Assembly (NCBI RefSeq): GCF_014203605.1 | Contig: NZ_JACHJJ010000013.1 | Span: 160,652-224,651 of the forward strand | DNA: 64,000 nt | Direction of reading: 5' to 3' | DNA from: Thiemannella venezuelensis | GTDB lineage: Bacteria > Actinomycetota > Actinomycetes > Streptosporangiales > Streptosporangiaceae | In this document: piece by piece, positions 17,405 to 26,933 of the stretch | Layout of the letters: the number at the start of each line of letters is the position of its first letter | Numbering within the stretch: position 1 is the stretch's first letter | Notes under the pieces: generated by a model | Seen by the model: only the letters and a program-made list of their open reading frames with translations | What the model was told of the DNA's origin: nothing | Database searches by the model: none | Made by a program: the position numbers and the translations under genes

Positions 17405-20400
17405 ATGTCCGCCCATTTCCGCCCCCTTCCCGCGCAGGTCGACCTGCCCGCGCTCGAACACGAGGTGCTCGGCCGCTGGCGGGACGGCAAGGTCTTCGAG
17501 CGCTCGGTCGAGCAGAACGCCGGCGGCCCCACGTGGGTCTTCTACGAGGGCCCGCCCACCGCCAACGGCATGCCCGGCGTCCACCACGTCGAGGCCCGCG
17601 TCTTCAAGGACGTCTTCCCCCGCTACAAGTCCATGCAGGGCTACAGCGTGCCCCGCAAGGCCGGCTGGGACTGCCACGGCCTGCCCGTCGAGGTCGGCAT
17701 CGAGAAAGAGCTCGGCCTGTCCGGCAAGAAGGACATCGAGGCGTACGGCATCGCCGAGTTCAACGCGCGCTGCCGCGAGTCGGTGCTGCGGCACGTGGAC
17801 GCCTTCGAAGAGATGACCGAGCGGATGGGGTACTGGATCGACCTGTCCCAGGCCTACCGCACGATGGACCCGGCCTACGTCGAGTCCGTCTGGTGGTCGC
17901 TCAAAACAATCTTCGACAAGGATCTCCTCTTCCGCGACTTCCGGATCACGCCGTACTGCCCGCGCTGCGGCACCGGCCTGTCCGACCACGAGCTGGGCCA
18001 GCCCGGCGGCTACGAGACCGTCTCCAGCCCGTCGGTCTACGTCCGCATGCCGGTCCTGTCCGGCCCGCTGGCCGAGCTCGGCGCCTCGCTGCTGATCTGG
18101 ACGACCACGCCCTGGACGCTGGTGTCCAACACCGCGGTGGCCGTGCACCCGGAGGTGACCTACGTCGCGGCCCGCCCGGCCGGCTCCGACGAGGTGCTGG
18201 TCGTCGCCGCGCCGCTGCTGCACGCCGCGCTGGGCGAGGACGCCGAGGTGCTGGCCACGTTCCAGGGCGCCGAGCTGGAGCGCACCGCCTACTCCCGGCC
18301 GTTCGAGCTGGTCGACATCCCCGGCGCGCACTACGTGGTCCTCGGCGACTACGTCACCACCGAGGACGGCACCGGCCTGGTCCACCAGGCGCCCGCCTTC
18401 GGCGCCGACGACATGGCGACCTGCAAGCGGTACGGCCTGCCGGTGGTCAACCCGATCGGTCCCGACGGCCGCTTCGGCGACGACGTGCCGCAGGTCGGCG
18501 GGCGGTTCTTCAAGGACGCCGACGAGGGCCTGACCGCGGACCTGAAGGAGCGCGGCCTGCTGTACCGGGGCAGCCATTTCGAGCACAGCTATCCGCACTG
18601 CTGGCGCTGCCACACCGCGCTGCTGTACTACGCCCTGCCCGCCTGGTACATCCGCACCACCGCGATCAAGGACCAGCTCCTCGCCGAGAACGAGAAGACG
18701 AACTGGTTCCCCGAGACGATCAAGTGGGGCCGTTTCGGCGAGTGGCTGCGCAACAACGTCGACTGGTCGCTGTCGCGCTCCCGCTACTGGGGGACCCCGC
18801 TGCCGCTCTGGGTCTGCTCCGCGGACGAGTCGCACGTCACCTGCGTCGGCTCGCTGGCCGAGCTGAGCGAGCTGTCCGGTCAGGACGTCTCCGGCCTCGA
18901 CCCGCACCGCCCCTACGTCGACGACGTCACGCTGCCCTGCCCCTCCTGCGGGGCCGAGGCGCGCCGGGTGCCGGACGTGATCGACGCCTGGTACGACTCG
19001 GGCTCGATGCCGTTCGCCCAGTGGGGCGCGCCGCTGGTCAGCGCCGAGATGCTGGAGAAGGCCTACCCGGCGCAGTTCATCTGCGAGGCGACCGACCAGA
19101 CCCGCGGCTGGTTCTACTCGCTGATGGCGGTCGGCACCCTCGTCTTCGGCCGCTCCTCCTACGAGAACGTGCTCTGCCTCGGCCTGATCCTGGCCGAGGA
19201 CGGCCGGAAGATGAGCAAGCACCTGGGCAACGTGCTGGAGCCCATCCCGCTGATGGACCAGCACGGGGCCGACGCCCTGCGCTGGTACATGGCCTGCTCC
19301 GGCTCCCCCTGGGCGGCCCGCCGGGTCGGCCACGCGGCCCTGGAGGAGATCGTCCGCAAGGTCCTGCTGACCTACTGGAACACCGTCTCGTTCTTCACGC
19401 TCTACGCCAACGCCGAGTCCTGGGCGCCGTCCATGATCGGCCAGGCCCCCGAGTACGGCGAGCGCCCGCTGATCGACCGGTGGGCCCTGGCCGAGCTGCA
19501 CCGGACGGTGGCCGAGGTCACCTCCTCCATGGACGAGTTCGACACCGCCCGCGTGGGGCGGCGGCTGGCCGAGTTCCTCGACGACCTGTCCAACTGGTAC
19601 GTGCGGCGTTCCCGCCGCCGGTTCTGGTCGGGCGACCTCTCCGCCTTCGCCACCCTGTACGAGTGCCTGGAGACCGTCACCCGGCTGATGGCGCCGGTGG
19701 TGCCGTTCATCACCGACCACGTCTGGGACGTGCTCCGCGAGAACGGCAGCCCCGCCTCGGTGCACCTGGCCGCCTGGCCGCAGGTGGACTCCGCCCTGCT
19801 GGACCCGGTCCTGTCGGAGCAGATGGCGCTGGTCCGCCGCCTGGTGGAGCTGGGACGCTCGGCCCGCGCCTCCAGCGGGGTCAAGACCCGCCAGCCGCTC
19901 GGCCGTGCCCTGGTCGGCGCCCCCGGCTGGCCGGCGCTCTCCGCCGAACTGCGTGAGCTGATCGCCGAGGAGCTCAACGTGCAGGCACTGGAGGACATGT
20001 CGGGCATCGAAGCCGATCTGGTCTCCTTCACGGTCAAGCCCAATTTCCGGGCGCTGGGCAAGCGGTTCGGCTCGCAGACCAAGCTGGTGGCCGCCGCCGT
20101 CTCCGCCGCCGACCCCGCGGAGCTCGCCCGCGCCCTGCGCGGCGGATCGCCGGTCCCGCTGGACGCCGGCGAGCTGGGGACGGTGGAGCTGACCGCCGAG
20201 GACGTGGTCGTCACCGAGCAGCCGAAGTCCGGCTGGGCGGTGGAGACGGGCGCCGTCGACACCGGCACCGGTGAGACCGTCGCCCTCGACCTGGCCATCA
20301 CCGACGAACTGCGCCGCGCGGGCCTCATCCGCGACGTGATCCGCCTGGTCCAGGAGGCCCGCAAGGCCACCGGGCTGGCCATCACCGACCGGATCGACCT

Positions 20401-20569
20401 GTGGTGGTCCGCCGGAGACGCCGACCTGGCCGAGGCCCTGCGCGCCCAGGGCGGCGCGGTGGCCGACGAGGTGCTCGCCCTCTCCTTCACGGAGGGCTCC
20501 GCCGAGGGCCTCCCGTCCCACCGGGACACCGACCTCGGCCTCACCTTCCAGCTCCGCCGTACCGCCTGA
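17405..20569 (+). CDS. ileS: Isoleucyl-tRNA synthetase, type 2 (eukaryal-like)
   Basis: A 1054-residue IleRS that charges tRNA-Ile. The class I HIGH signature reads GVHH (residues 58-61, in NGMPGVHHVEAR) and the second signature reads KMSKH. Eukaryal-type sequence and length place it in the IleRS2 group, which resists mupirocin. The GxHH form, with first and third residues of HxGH swapped, has been reported in IleRS2 enzymes with extreme mupirocin resistance. It has the large CP1 editing domain and a zinc-type CPRCG. ATG 17405 lies 11 nt after GGAGG, which the T-box hairpin sequesters; the upstream in-frame GTG is inside the riboswitch. Confidence 0.97.
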   Translation: MSAHFRPLPAQVDLPALEHEVLGRWRDGKVFERSVEQNAGGPTWVFYEGPPTANGMPGVHHVEARVFKDVFPRYKSMQGYSVPRKAGWDCHGLPVEVGIEKELGLSGKKDIEAYGIAEFNARCRESVLRHVDAFEEMTERMGYWIDLSQAYRTMDPAYVESVWWSLKTIFDKDLLFRDFRITPYCPRCGTGLSDHELGQPGGYETVSSPSVYVRMPVLSGPLAELGASLLIWTTTPWTLVSNTAVAVHPEVTYVAARPAGSDEVLVVAAPLLHAALGEDAEVLATFQGAELERTAYSRPFELVDIPGAHYVVLGDYVTTEDGTGLVHQAPAFGADDMATCKRYGLPVVNPIGPDGRFGDDVPQVGGRFFKDADEGLTADLKERGLLYRGSHFEHSYPHCWRCHTALLYYALPAWYIRTTAIKDQLLAENEKTNWFPETIKWGRFGEWLRNNVDWSLSRSRYWGTPLPLWVCSADESHVTCVGSLAELSELSGQDVSGLDPHRPYVDDVTLPCPSCGAEARRVPDVIDAWYDSGSMPFAQWGAPLVSAEMLEKAYPAQFICEATDQTRGWFYSLMAVGTLVFGRSSYENVLCLGLILAEDGRKMSKHLGNVLEPIPLMDQHGADALRWYMACSGSPWAARRVGHAALEEIVRKVLLTYWNTVSFFTLYANAESWAPSMIGQAPEYGERPLIDRWALAELHRTVAEVTSSMDEFDTARVGRRLAEFLDDLSNWYVRRSRRRFWSGDLSAFATLYECLETVTRLMAPVVPFITDHVWDVLRENGSPASVHLAAWPQVDSALLDPVLSEQMALVRRLVELGRSARASSGVKTRQPLGRALVGAPGWPALSAELRELIAEELNVQALEDMSGIEADLVSFTVKPNFRALGKRFGSQTKLVAAAVSAADPAELARALRGGSPVPLDAGELGTVELTAEDVVVTEQPKSGWAVETGAVDTGTGETVALDLAITDELRRAGLIRDVIRLVQEARKATGLAITDRIDLWWSAGDADLAEALRAQGGAVADEVLALSFTEGSAEGLPSHRDTDLGLTFQLRRTA

Positions 20570-20591
20570 CGGCGGGGGAGACAGGAAACGA

Positions 20592-20623
20592 GAAGGTCCC
20601 GGGGATCCGTCCCCGGGACCTTC
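20592..20623. terminator. Terminator hairpin between convergent ileS and the zinc-motif gene
   Basis: GAAGGTCCCGGGGA and TCCCCGGGACCTTC form a perfect 14-bp stem with a TCCG loop. It lies 22 nt after the ileS stop and 49 nt after the stop of the convergent minus-strand gene. TTCGTCT follows on the plus strand. It probably serves both directions. Confidence 0.75.
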
Positions 20624-20672
20624 TTCGTCTCCAGGCCCTGCCGGGCCCCGTCTCCGCGCCGCCACCCGGCGG

Positions 20673-22721
20673 TCAGTCGCGCGGGCCGCCCTGGCAGACC
20701 GAGCAGCCGCTCAGCCCCGCCTCCTCCGCTGCCGCGCGGGACATGCTCTCGACCCCGCCGTCGTCGATCCCGCTGACGAGGGGGCAGTCGGGGTCGTGGA
20801 AGCGCCGGGTGCCCACGATGACCTTCACCGTGCCCGGACCGCCGTCATCGGCCTGCGCGGCCGGGACCCCCTCCGGGGACGGGTGCCCGTCGCCGGGCGC
20901 CGGTCCCACGGCGGGGATGCCCTCGGGCGGGGTGTCGGTGTCGTCGTCCGTCCCGGTCGCGGCAGACGCGTTCCCGGCGGGCGCGGCGGGTTCCTCCTGT
21001 GCTGGCTCCTGCACGGCGGACTCCTGCACGGCGGACTCCTGCACGGCGGACTCCTGCACGGCGGACTCCTGCGCGACGGGGGGTTCCGGCCGCGCAGGCT
21101 CCTGCTCGGCGGAGGGCGCCTGGAGGGAGGGTGCCTGCGCGGTGGAGGGCTGCACGGGCGTCTCCCCCGTCTCCGCGGCGGGTCCCCCGGCCTTCACCGG
21201 GGTCTCCTCCGGAGCGGGCGCCCCGGTGCTCTCGGACGGCGTCCCCGCCGCCGGGGCGGAGTCGGCCGCTACCGGCTGCCCGGCGCGCCCGGGTGCGGTC
21301 TCGGCCGGCTCCACCGGCTCGGCGGTGCTCCCCCGGGCCTCCGGGCTCGCCTGTCCTTCGAGAGCGGGTTCCGCCACGGCCCCGGAGGCGATCTCCACAG
21401 TCCCGGAAGCGGTCTCCACGGCCCCGGAGGCGGTCTCCTCGGTCCCGGAAGCCTCCACGGTCCCGGAAGCGGTATCCAGGACCTCGGAGGCGGTCTCCGC
21501 GGCGGGTTCCCGGACTCCGCCTCCCGGCTCCGGAGCCGGGGGCTCGGAACGGTCGGGCCCGGCCGCGGGCTCCGGTTCGGGCGACGGCACGGGCGCCGCA
21601 GGGGCGATGTCCCGGCTGAACCAGCTGGTGGCCGCGGAGTCCTCCGTGCTCCGGGCGGACGGCGCCGGAGCCTGGACGGGGAACGCGGGCGCGGCGGACG
21701 CACCCGGCGGAGGGCCGGACGCTTCCCGGCGCTGGGACGGCTCCGGAGGCCGCGACGGCTCCGGAGATCGGGGCGGCTCCGGGCGCTCGGGAGGCCCCTG
21801 CGGGTCCCGCTCCGGCGCGGACTCCTGGACGTACGGCCGGGCGACCGGAACGGCGGGCCCCTGGGCGTCCGCCGAGGAGGCGGGCGGCCGGACGGCCGGC
21901 GGGGCGGCCGCCTGAGGTGCGGGCCCTCCGGTTCCGGGCGGGACGGGCTGCGCGGGACCGGACTCCCGGAGAGCGGCGGGGACGGGCTGCGCGGGCGCCG
22001 GCGGAGGAGCGGAGACCGGAACGCCCCTCGTCGGGCCGACGGGCCCGTAGGGAGGGCTGAAGCGGGCGGTGGCCTCGTGGGCGGCCGGCTCGTCGGCCGC
22101 GGCGGGGCCGGACTCCTTGAAGGCCTGGGGCCGGGCGGGTTCCGGCGCCTCCGGAGAGGCGTCCTGCGCCGCGGGGGTGAGCTCGGGCAGGCAGGTGGTG
22201 CAGGGCGTGAAGCCCTCCTCCCGCGCCTCCTCCTGCGTGAGCTCCTCGTGGTCCCGGCCCGCCAGTTGGCGGCATCCGGCCAGGTGGTAGCGCCTGCGGC
22301 CGGGAATCACCAGCACGATCGAGTCCCCGTCCAGAGGTCCCTGCCGGGCGGCGGGGGCCGGATGGGGCCGGGTGGCGGCGGGCGCCTGGCGGCGCACGTC
22401 GTGCGGTGCCGCCGGGGGCGGGCCCGCCGGAGCCTGGTGCTGGTGGGGTGCCGCCTGGTGCTGGTGGGGTGCCGTGGTGGGTGCGGACAGCGGCGGCCCC
22501 GCCGGCACCGGTCCCTGGTAGGGGAACGGCGGAGCGGCCCCGGCGCGCCCTCCGCCGGGGAACAGCTCATGGCGGCGCAGCAACGCCCCGATCACCAGGA
22601 AGACCGCGGACAGCACACTGACCGCGATCGACCACATGACCAGGAACGGTTCGGCGAGCACGACTCCCACGATGAGCAGGACGACGGCAGTCAACACCAG
22701 ACCAGCGCTGACGATGATCAC
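20673..22721 (-). CDS. Membrane protein with disordered middle and two zinc-like motifs
   Basis: A 682-residue protein of unknown function, last in the divIVA unit. Two transmembrane helices (about 3-24 and 28-48) are followed by a His/Pro/Gln-rich segment. The first motif, YHLAGCRQL..LTQEEAREEGFTPCTTCLP, lies near 150-185; about 430 disordered Pro/Ala/Glu residues follow, then a second copy, FHDPDCPLV..MSRAAAEEAGLSGCSVCQG, at the C-terminus. Each copy offers His and three Cys, like small Ada-type or YHxxxC...CxxC metal-binding modules. GTG 22721 has GGGAG 7 nt upstream. Linkage to divIVA suggests a role at the cell pole or septum, by position only. Confidence 0.8.
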   Translation of the reverse strand: MIIVSAGLVLTAVVLLIVGVVLAEPFLVMWSIAVSVLSAVFLVIGALLRRHELFPGGGRAGAAPPFPYQGPVPAGPPLSAPTTAPHQHQAAPHQHQAPAGPPPAAPHDVRRQAPAATRPHPAPAARQGPLDGDSIVLVIPGRRRYHLAGCRQLAGRDHEELTQEEAREEGFTPCTTCLPELTPAAQDASPEAPEPARPQAFKESGPAAADEPAAHEATARFSPPYGPVGPTRGVPVSAPPPAPAQPVPAALRESGPAQPVPPGTGGPAPQAAAPPAVRPPASSADAQGPAVPVARPYVQESAPERDPQGPPERPEPPRSPEPSRPPEPSQRREASGPPPGASAAPAFPVQAPAPSARSTEDSAATSWFSRDIAPAAPVPSPEPEPAAGPDRSEPPAPEPGGGVREPAAETASEVLDTASGTVEASGTEETASGAVETASGTVEIASGAVAEPALEGQASPEARGSTAEPVEPAETAPGRAGQPVAADSAPAAGTPSESTGAPAPEETPVKAGGPAAETGETPVQPSTAQAPSLQAPSAEQEPARPEPPVAQESAVQESAVQESAVQESAVQEPAQEEPAAPAGNASAATGTDDDTDTPPEGIPAVGPAPGDGHPSPEGVPAAQADDGGPGTVKVIVGTRRFHDPDCPLVSGIDDGGVESMSRAAAEEAGLSGCSVCQGGPRD
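21006..21065 (-). repeat. Four 15-bp tandem repeats encoding ESAVQ units
   Basis: CTCCTGCACGGCGGA occurs four times exactly, followed by a diverged fifth. It encodes repeated QESAV pentapeptides in the disordered part of the two-motif membrane protein. The unit is a whole number of codons, so copy changes would not shift frame. Confidence 0.9.
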
Positions 22722-22764
22722 AGAGGAACTCCCGGCTACGGGTCAGAGGGAATGACCCGGCACC

Positions 22765-23634
22765 TTAACGACGGTCGTTGTGCGGACCGTCGGCGCCCTG
22801 GAAGGCGCCAGGGTGCTGCGGCTCTCCGCCGAACGGGTTGGCGGGGCCGGCCTGGAGGGGCGGCTGCACGCCGGGAGCGCCCGCGTGGGACATGGCCGGA
22901 GGGCCGCCCACCGGACCGCCCACGATCGGGAAGCCCCCGCTGCTCTCGGCTGCGACGTTCAGCTCGGCGAGCTGGTTCTCCAGGTAGAGCTTGAGGCGGC
23001 TGCGGTACTCCCGCTCGAAGCTGCGCAGCTCCTCGACCTTGCGCTCGAGCTCGTCGCGGTTCTGCACCAGCGAGCCCATGGCCTGGCGGTGCCGCTCCTG
23101 CGCGTCGCGCTCCAGCGTCTCGGCCCGGGCGCGGGCGTCGCCGATGACCTGCTCGGCCTGGCGGCGGGCCTTGCCGAGGATGTCGTCGGCCTCGCGGCGG
23201 GCCCGGGTCACCGTCTCGTCCGCCTCCCGGCGGGCGTCGGCGATCGCCTGGTCGGCCGTCTGCTGGGCCAGGGCGAGCACGCGGGCCGCGGTGTCCATGT
23301 TGTCCTCGGCGGGCGGCATGCCCATGCCGACGGGGACCGGCTGCTGCTGCACCGGCTCGGGAGCGCGCATCGGCTCCGGCTGCGGCGGCATCATCATCTC
23401 GGGCTTGGGCTGCTCGGAGACGGGGGCCGTCATGGCCATGCCCATCCCTCCGGGCACCTTGCCCCGCATGCACTCCGCCAGCTTGGCGCGGAGCTCCTCA
23501 TTCTCCTGGATCAGCCGGTCCAGCTCGGACTCGACCTCGTCGAGGAAGGCGTCGACCTCCTCCTCGTCGTAGCCTGGCCTGAGCCGGGTCGTACTGAACT
23601 GCTTGTTCCGCACATCAGCGGGTGTCAGCGGCAT
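22765..23634 (-). CDS. divIVA: Polar growth protein DivIVA (Wag31)
   Basis: A 289-residue tip-growth scaffold. The N-terminal membrane-binding domain opens MPLTPADVRNKQFSTTRLRPGYDEEEVDAFLDEV, a near-perfect DivIVA signature. A Met/Pro/Gln-rich linker (about 58-108) separates it from a long coiled coil (about 110-220); the tail is Gly/Pro-rich. It marks negatively curved membrane at poles and recruits the wall-synthesis machinery. AGGAG precedes the ATG by 8 nt. It follows yggT in the order seen in other actinomycetes. Confidence 0.96.
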   Translation of the reverse strand: MPLTPADVRNKQFSTTRLRPGYDEEEVDAFLDEVESELDRLIQENEELRAKLAECMRGKVPGGMGMAMTAPVSEQPKPEMMMPPQPEPMRAPEPVQQQPVPVGMGMPPAEDNMDTAARVLALAQQTADQAIADARREADETVTRARREADDILGKARRQAEQVIGDARARAETLERDAQERHRQAMGSLVQNRDELERKVEELRSFEREYRSRLKLYLENQLAELNVAAESSGGFPIVGGPVGGPPAMSHAGAPGVQPPLQAGPANPFGGEPQHPGAFQGADGPHNDRR

Positions 23635-23685
23635 TTTTCGGTCTCCTTGGCGCGCTTGGAGTCTGTCCGGAGGGACGGTACCCGA

Positions 23686-23979
23686 TCAACGAGGTTGAAG
23701 CGCGGACACGAGTTGGATCAAGACCAAGACCACAATGAAGAGCACTGTGAAGCTTAGGTCAAAGGCAACCGTACCCAACCGGAGTGGCGGAATGAAACGG
23801 CGGAGGAACTTGAGAGGTGGGTCGGTGACCGTGTAGACGGCCTCCGCCAGGACCAGGACGACCCCCTGGGGGTGCCACTGACGTGCGAAGGCCTGCACCG
23901 TCTCAAAGATCATTCTGCCGATCAGCAGAACCAGGTAGAGGGACAGGACGAAGACCAGGATCCCGCTAACGATCTCCAC
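23686..23979 (-). CDS. YggT-family membrane protein
   Basis: A 97-residue membrane protein with two hydrophobic helix regions and the family pattern YLVLLIGRMIFETVQ and TDPPLKFLRRFIPPLRLG. YggT proteins sit beside sepF and divIVA in actinobacteria, cyanobacteria and firmicutes and are linked to division or osmotic stress, without known biochemistry. GTG 23979 has AGGA 8 nt upstream. Confidence 0.9.
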   Translation of the reverse strand: MEIVSGILVFVLSLYLVLLIGRMIFETVQAFARQWHPQGVVLVLAEAVYTVTDPPLKFLRRFIPPLRLGTVAFDLSFTVLFIVVLVLIQLVSALQPR

Positions 23980-24058
23980 GCTGTTGTCCTGCCTCCGTCC
24001 TGGTCCGCGGCCCCCGGGAGGACGGGGTGGGCTTCGACTCGATGTGCATAGTGGAACT

Positions 24059-24562
24059 CTAACTCTGGTTGAAGAACCCGCGTTCCGCGATTCGGGCCTT
24101 GTCCTCGGCGGTCACCTCGACATTGGCAGGGGACAACAGGAACACCTTGTTGGTAACACGTTCGATGCTCCCGTGTAGGCCAAAGACGAGACCTGCCGCG
24201 AAATCGACGAGCCTCTTGGCGTCGCTGTCAACCATCTCCGTCAGGTTCATGATGACCGGAGTGCCGTCGCGGAAGTGCTCCCCGATCGTCCGCGCCTCGT
24301 TGTAGGTGCGGGGATGGAGGGTCGTGATGCGCGCCAGATCGGTCGTACGGCGCTCCAGAACGGCCGTTGCGGGCCGCGGAGCGGGCACCCCTGGATCGGT
24401 GTCGTCCTCGCGGTCGTGGACCGCGCCAGGACGCTCTTCGCCTCCGCGCCCGGAGCCGTCGAACTCGTCGTACTCGTCATCGGAGTAGGCGTCGTATCTC
24501 TCGTAGCGGTCGTCCTCCACAAGACCGAGGTAGACCGCCATCTTGCGCATCGCGCTGGCCAT
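24059..24562 (-). CDS. sepF: Cell division protein SepF
   Basis: A 167-residue FtsZ membrane anchor. The N-terminal amphipathic helix ([18 protein letters not shown]) is followed by an acidic linker (about 20-75) and the SepF fold with [41 protein letters not shown]. Actinobacteria lack FtsA, so SepF is the main tether of the Z ring. GGAGGAAG precedes the ATG. It lies between yggS and yggT as in Streptomyces. Confidence 0.96.
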   Translation of the reverse strand: MASAMRKMAVYLGLVEDDRYERYDAYSDDEYDEFDGSGRGGEERPGAVHDREDDTDPGVPAPRPATAVLERRTTDLARITTLHPRTYNEARTIGEHFRDGTPVIMNLTEMVDSDAKRLVDFAAGLVFGLHGSIERVTNKVFLLSPANVEVTAEDKARIAERGFFNQS

Positions 24563-24684
24563 CGCTACTTCTTCCTCCGCCTTAACTCCGATTGACTCGA
24601 GGTGGCAGCCGTCCCCCCTTGGAGCTCACCGCCGATCGGCCACTGTCCGGATCACGTGAACGCCAAGGTCCACGTGGAGGGACA

Positions 24685-25389
24685 TTACCTGACGAAGGGC
24701 TTCCGGCGGCCGAGCAACGCCGTACCGACGCGGAGGTGTGTCGCCCCGTTCGCCACGGCCTCGGACATATCACCGCTCATGCCCGCGGAGATGACGTCGG
24801 CCCCGGGGTGGGCCTCCCGTACGGCCTGCGCTATCTCCCGCAGGCGCGCGAACGCCCTGCCGGGCTCCTCGCCCAGCGGCGCCACCGCCATCACCCCGCC
24901 CAGCCGGAGCCCGGGGGCACCGGCCACGGCGTCGGCCACGGCGGCCACGTCCGCCGGCCGCGCGCCGCCCCTGCGGGGGTCGCCGTCCAGCGCGACCTGG
25001 ACCAGGCAGGTGATCTCGCGCCCGGCCCTGACCGCCTCCTGCCCGAGCGCGGCGACCAGGCGCGGCCGGTCCACCGAGTGCACGACGTCGGCATAGCCCG
25101 CCACGGAACGGACCTTGTTGGTCTGCAACTGGCCGACGAAGTGCCAGGTCAGCCCGAGGCCCGCGCACTCGCGCGCCTTGACGGCCGCCTCCTGGTCGCG
25201 GTTCTCCCCCACGTCCCGCACTCCGAGCCCGGCCAGGAGCCGCACGTCGGAGGCGGGATAGGTCTTGCTCACCGCGACGAGGGTCAGCTCCTCGCGGGTC
25301 CGGCCGGAGGCCCGGCACGCCTCGGCGATCTGCGCCTCGACTCCGGCCAGACCGGCCGCGATCTCATCTCGTCGTGTTTCTTCCGTCAC
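24685..25389 (-). CDS. YggS/PLPBP-family pyridoxal phosphate homeostasis protein
   Basis: A 234-residue PLP-binding protein that buffers free pyridoxal phosphate and amino-acid balance. The PLP lysine is in LVAVSKTYP near residue 42, followed by GENRDQEAAVKA (family GENrxQE) and WHFVGQLQTNKV; the phosphate-binding end reads LRVGTALLG. It lies directly after ftsZ, 90 bp away, where most actinomycetes have the laccase-domain pgeF/yfiH gene between them. Confidence 0.95.
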   Translation of the reverse strand: MTEETRRDEIAAGLAGVEAQIAEACRASGRTREELTLVAVSKTYPASDVRLLAGLGVRDVGENRDQEAAVKARECAGLGLTWHFVGQLQTNKVRSVAGYADVVHSVDRPRLVAALGQEAVRAGREITCLVQVALDGDPRRGGARPADVAAVADAVAGAPGLRLGGVMAVAPLGEEPGRAFARLREIAQAVREAHPGADVISAGMSGDMSEAVANGATHLRVGTALLGRRKPFVR

Positions 25390-25479
25390 GTCCCCGCCGC
25401 CCGAATACTGACAAACCGGCGGAACCCATTCTCGCGGTCACGGCAGGACGGACCGTCACCCGCCCCTCCGTGATCAATG

Positions 25480-26856
25480 TCACTTCAGGAAGTCGGGCAC
25501 GTCCAGCTCGTCATCCTCCTCGAAGACCACCCGGCCCGACCCGCGGGACGCGGTGGGGAACCGGACGGAGACGGGAGACGGCTGCGGCGGCTCGGGCGTC
25601 GGCCGGGGGATCGACACCGGCGGGGCCGGAGGCTCCTCCGGCCGCTGCTCCGCCGCCTGCTCCGGCGGCTGGACCGGCTGCGGCGCGGGTGTCGCCTCCG
25701 CCACCGGGGCGGGGGCCGGGGCGACCGGAGGCGGGGAGGCCGCCGGGCGCACCGGCGGAGGCGGCGCGGCCTTCGGCTCCGGCCGGTGCTCGCTCTTCAC
25801 CGCAGGCGCCGCCGGGCGGGCGGGCGGGGCCGCGGGAGGCGGGCTCGCCGGCCGGGACACCGGCGGGCGCCCCACCGCCTGCGGAGGAGCCGCCGCCTTG
25901 CCGTTCGCGGGCGGGTCGTCGAACCCGGCCGCGATCACCGTGACCCGCACCTCGTCGCCGAGCGCGTCGTCGATGACCGTGCCGAAGATGATGTTGGCGT
26001 CCGGAGCCGCCGCGTTGGAGACGAGCTGGGCCGCCTCGTTGATCTCGAACAGGCCGAGGTCGGAGCCGCCCGCGATCGAGAGCAGCACGCCGTGCGCGCC
26101 GTCGATGCTGGCCTCCAGCAGCGGACTGGAGACCGCCATCTCCGCCGCCGCCACCGACCGGTCGTCGCCGCGCGCGTGGCCGATGCCCATCAGCGCCGAA
26201 CCCGCGTCGGACATGACCGACTTCACGTCGGCGAAGTCGAGGTTGATCAGGCCCGGGGTCGTGATGAGGTCCGTGATGCCCTGGACACCCGAGAGCAGCA
26301 CCTGGTCGGCCGCCTTGAAGGCGTCCAGCACGCTCACCTGGCGGTCCGAGATCGACAGCAGCCGGTCGTTCGGGATCACGATGAGGGTGTCGACCTCCTC
26401 GCGCAGGGTCTCGATGCCCGCCTCCGCCTGCATCGCCCGGCGCCTGCCCTCGAAGCTGAAGGGCCGGGTCACCACGCCGATGGTCAGGGCGCCGAGGGAC
26501 CGCGCGATGTTCGCGACCACCGGGGCGCCTCCGGTGCCCGTGCCACCGCCCTCACCGGCGGTGACGAACACCATGTCGGCGCCCTTGATGACCTCCTCGA
26601 TCTCCTCGCGGTGGTCTTCGGCGGCCTTCCGGCCGACCTCGGGGTTGGCCCCCGCGCCGAGACCGCGGGTGAGCTCGCGCCCGACATCCAGCTTGACGTC
26701 GGCGTCACTCATGAGCAGCGCCTGGGCGTCGGTGTTGATGGCGATGAACTCGACGCCCTTGAGTCCCTCCTCGATCATCCGGTTGACGGCGTTGACTCCG
26801 CCTCCGCCAATTCCAACAACCTTGATGACCGCGAGGTAGTTCTGCGGTGCTGCCAC
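25480..26856 (-). CDS. ftsZ: Cell division protein FtsZ
   Basis: The tubulin-like GTPase that forms the Z ring, 458 residues. It starts [26 protein letters not shown], has the GTP-binding [10 protein letters not shown] signature and the T7-loop region, then a Pro/Ala-rich linker (about 315-445). It ends in the conserved peptide [10 protein letters not shown] that binds SepF and FtsW. GTG 26856 gives the canonical actinomycete N-terminus and has AAAGG upstream; the ATG at 26901 would add an untypical extension. A separate promoter lies in the 248-bp gap before ftsQ. Confidence 0.97.
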   Translation of the reverse strand: MAAPQNYLAVIKVVGIGGGGVNAVNRMIEEGLKGVEFIAINTDAQALLMSDADVKLDVGRELTRGLGAGANPEVGRKAAEDHREEIEEVIKGADMVFVTAGEGGGTGTGGAPVVANIARSLGALTIGVVTRPFSFEGRRRAMQAEAGIETLREEVDTLIVIPNDRLLSISDRQVSVLDAFKAADQVLLSGVQGITDLITTPGLINLDFADVKSVMSDAGSALMGIGHARGDDRSVAAAEMAVSSPLLEASIDGAHGVLLSIAGGSDLGLFEINEAAQLVSNAAAPDANIIFGTVIDDALGDEVRVTVIAAGFDDPPANGKAAAPPQAVGRPPVSRPASPPPAAPPARPAAPAVKSEHRPEPKAAPPPPVRPAASPPPVAPAPAPVAEATPAPQPVQPPEQAAEQRPEEPPAPPVSIPRPTPEPPQPSPVSVRFPTASRGSGRVVFEEDDELDVPDFLK

Positions 26857-26933
26857 GACGAGGGGCCTTTCCGCTCGTTGACTTGCAATTTCATGCGGCA
26901 CGGGGCCGTGCCGTCGTTTTCTTAACCCTCAAC

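Noticed and set aside
17060..20665. 1201-codon open frame on the minus strand
   Set aside because: It is the antisense shadow of ileS and spans the T-box; its composition is that of reversed high-GC codons.
21006..21065. 15-bp repeats as an integration or phase-variation site
   Set aside because: They are in frame, multiples of three, and encode a simple pentapeptide, so they fit protein repeat expansion.
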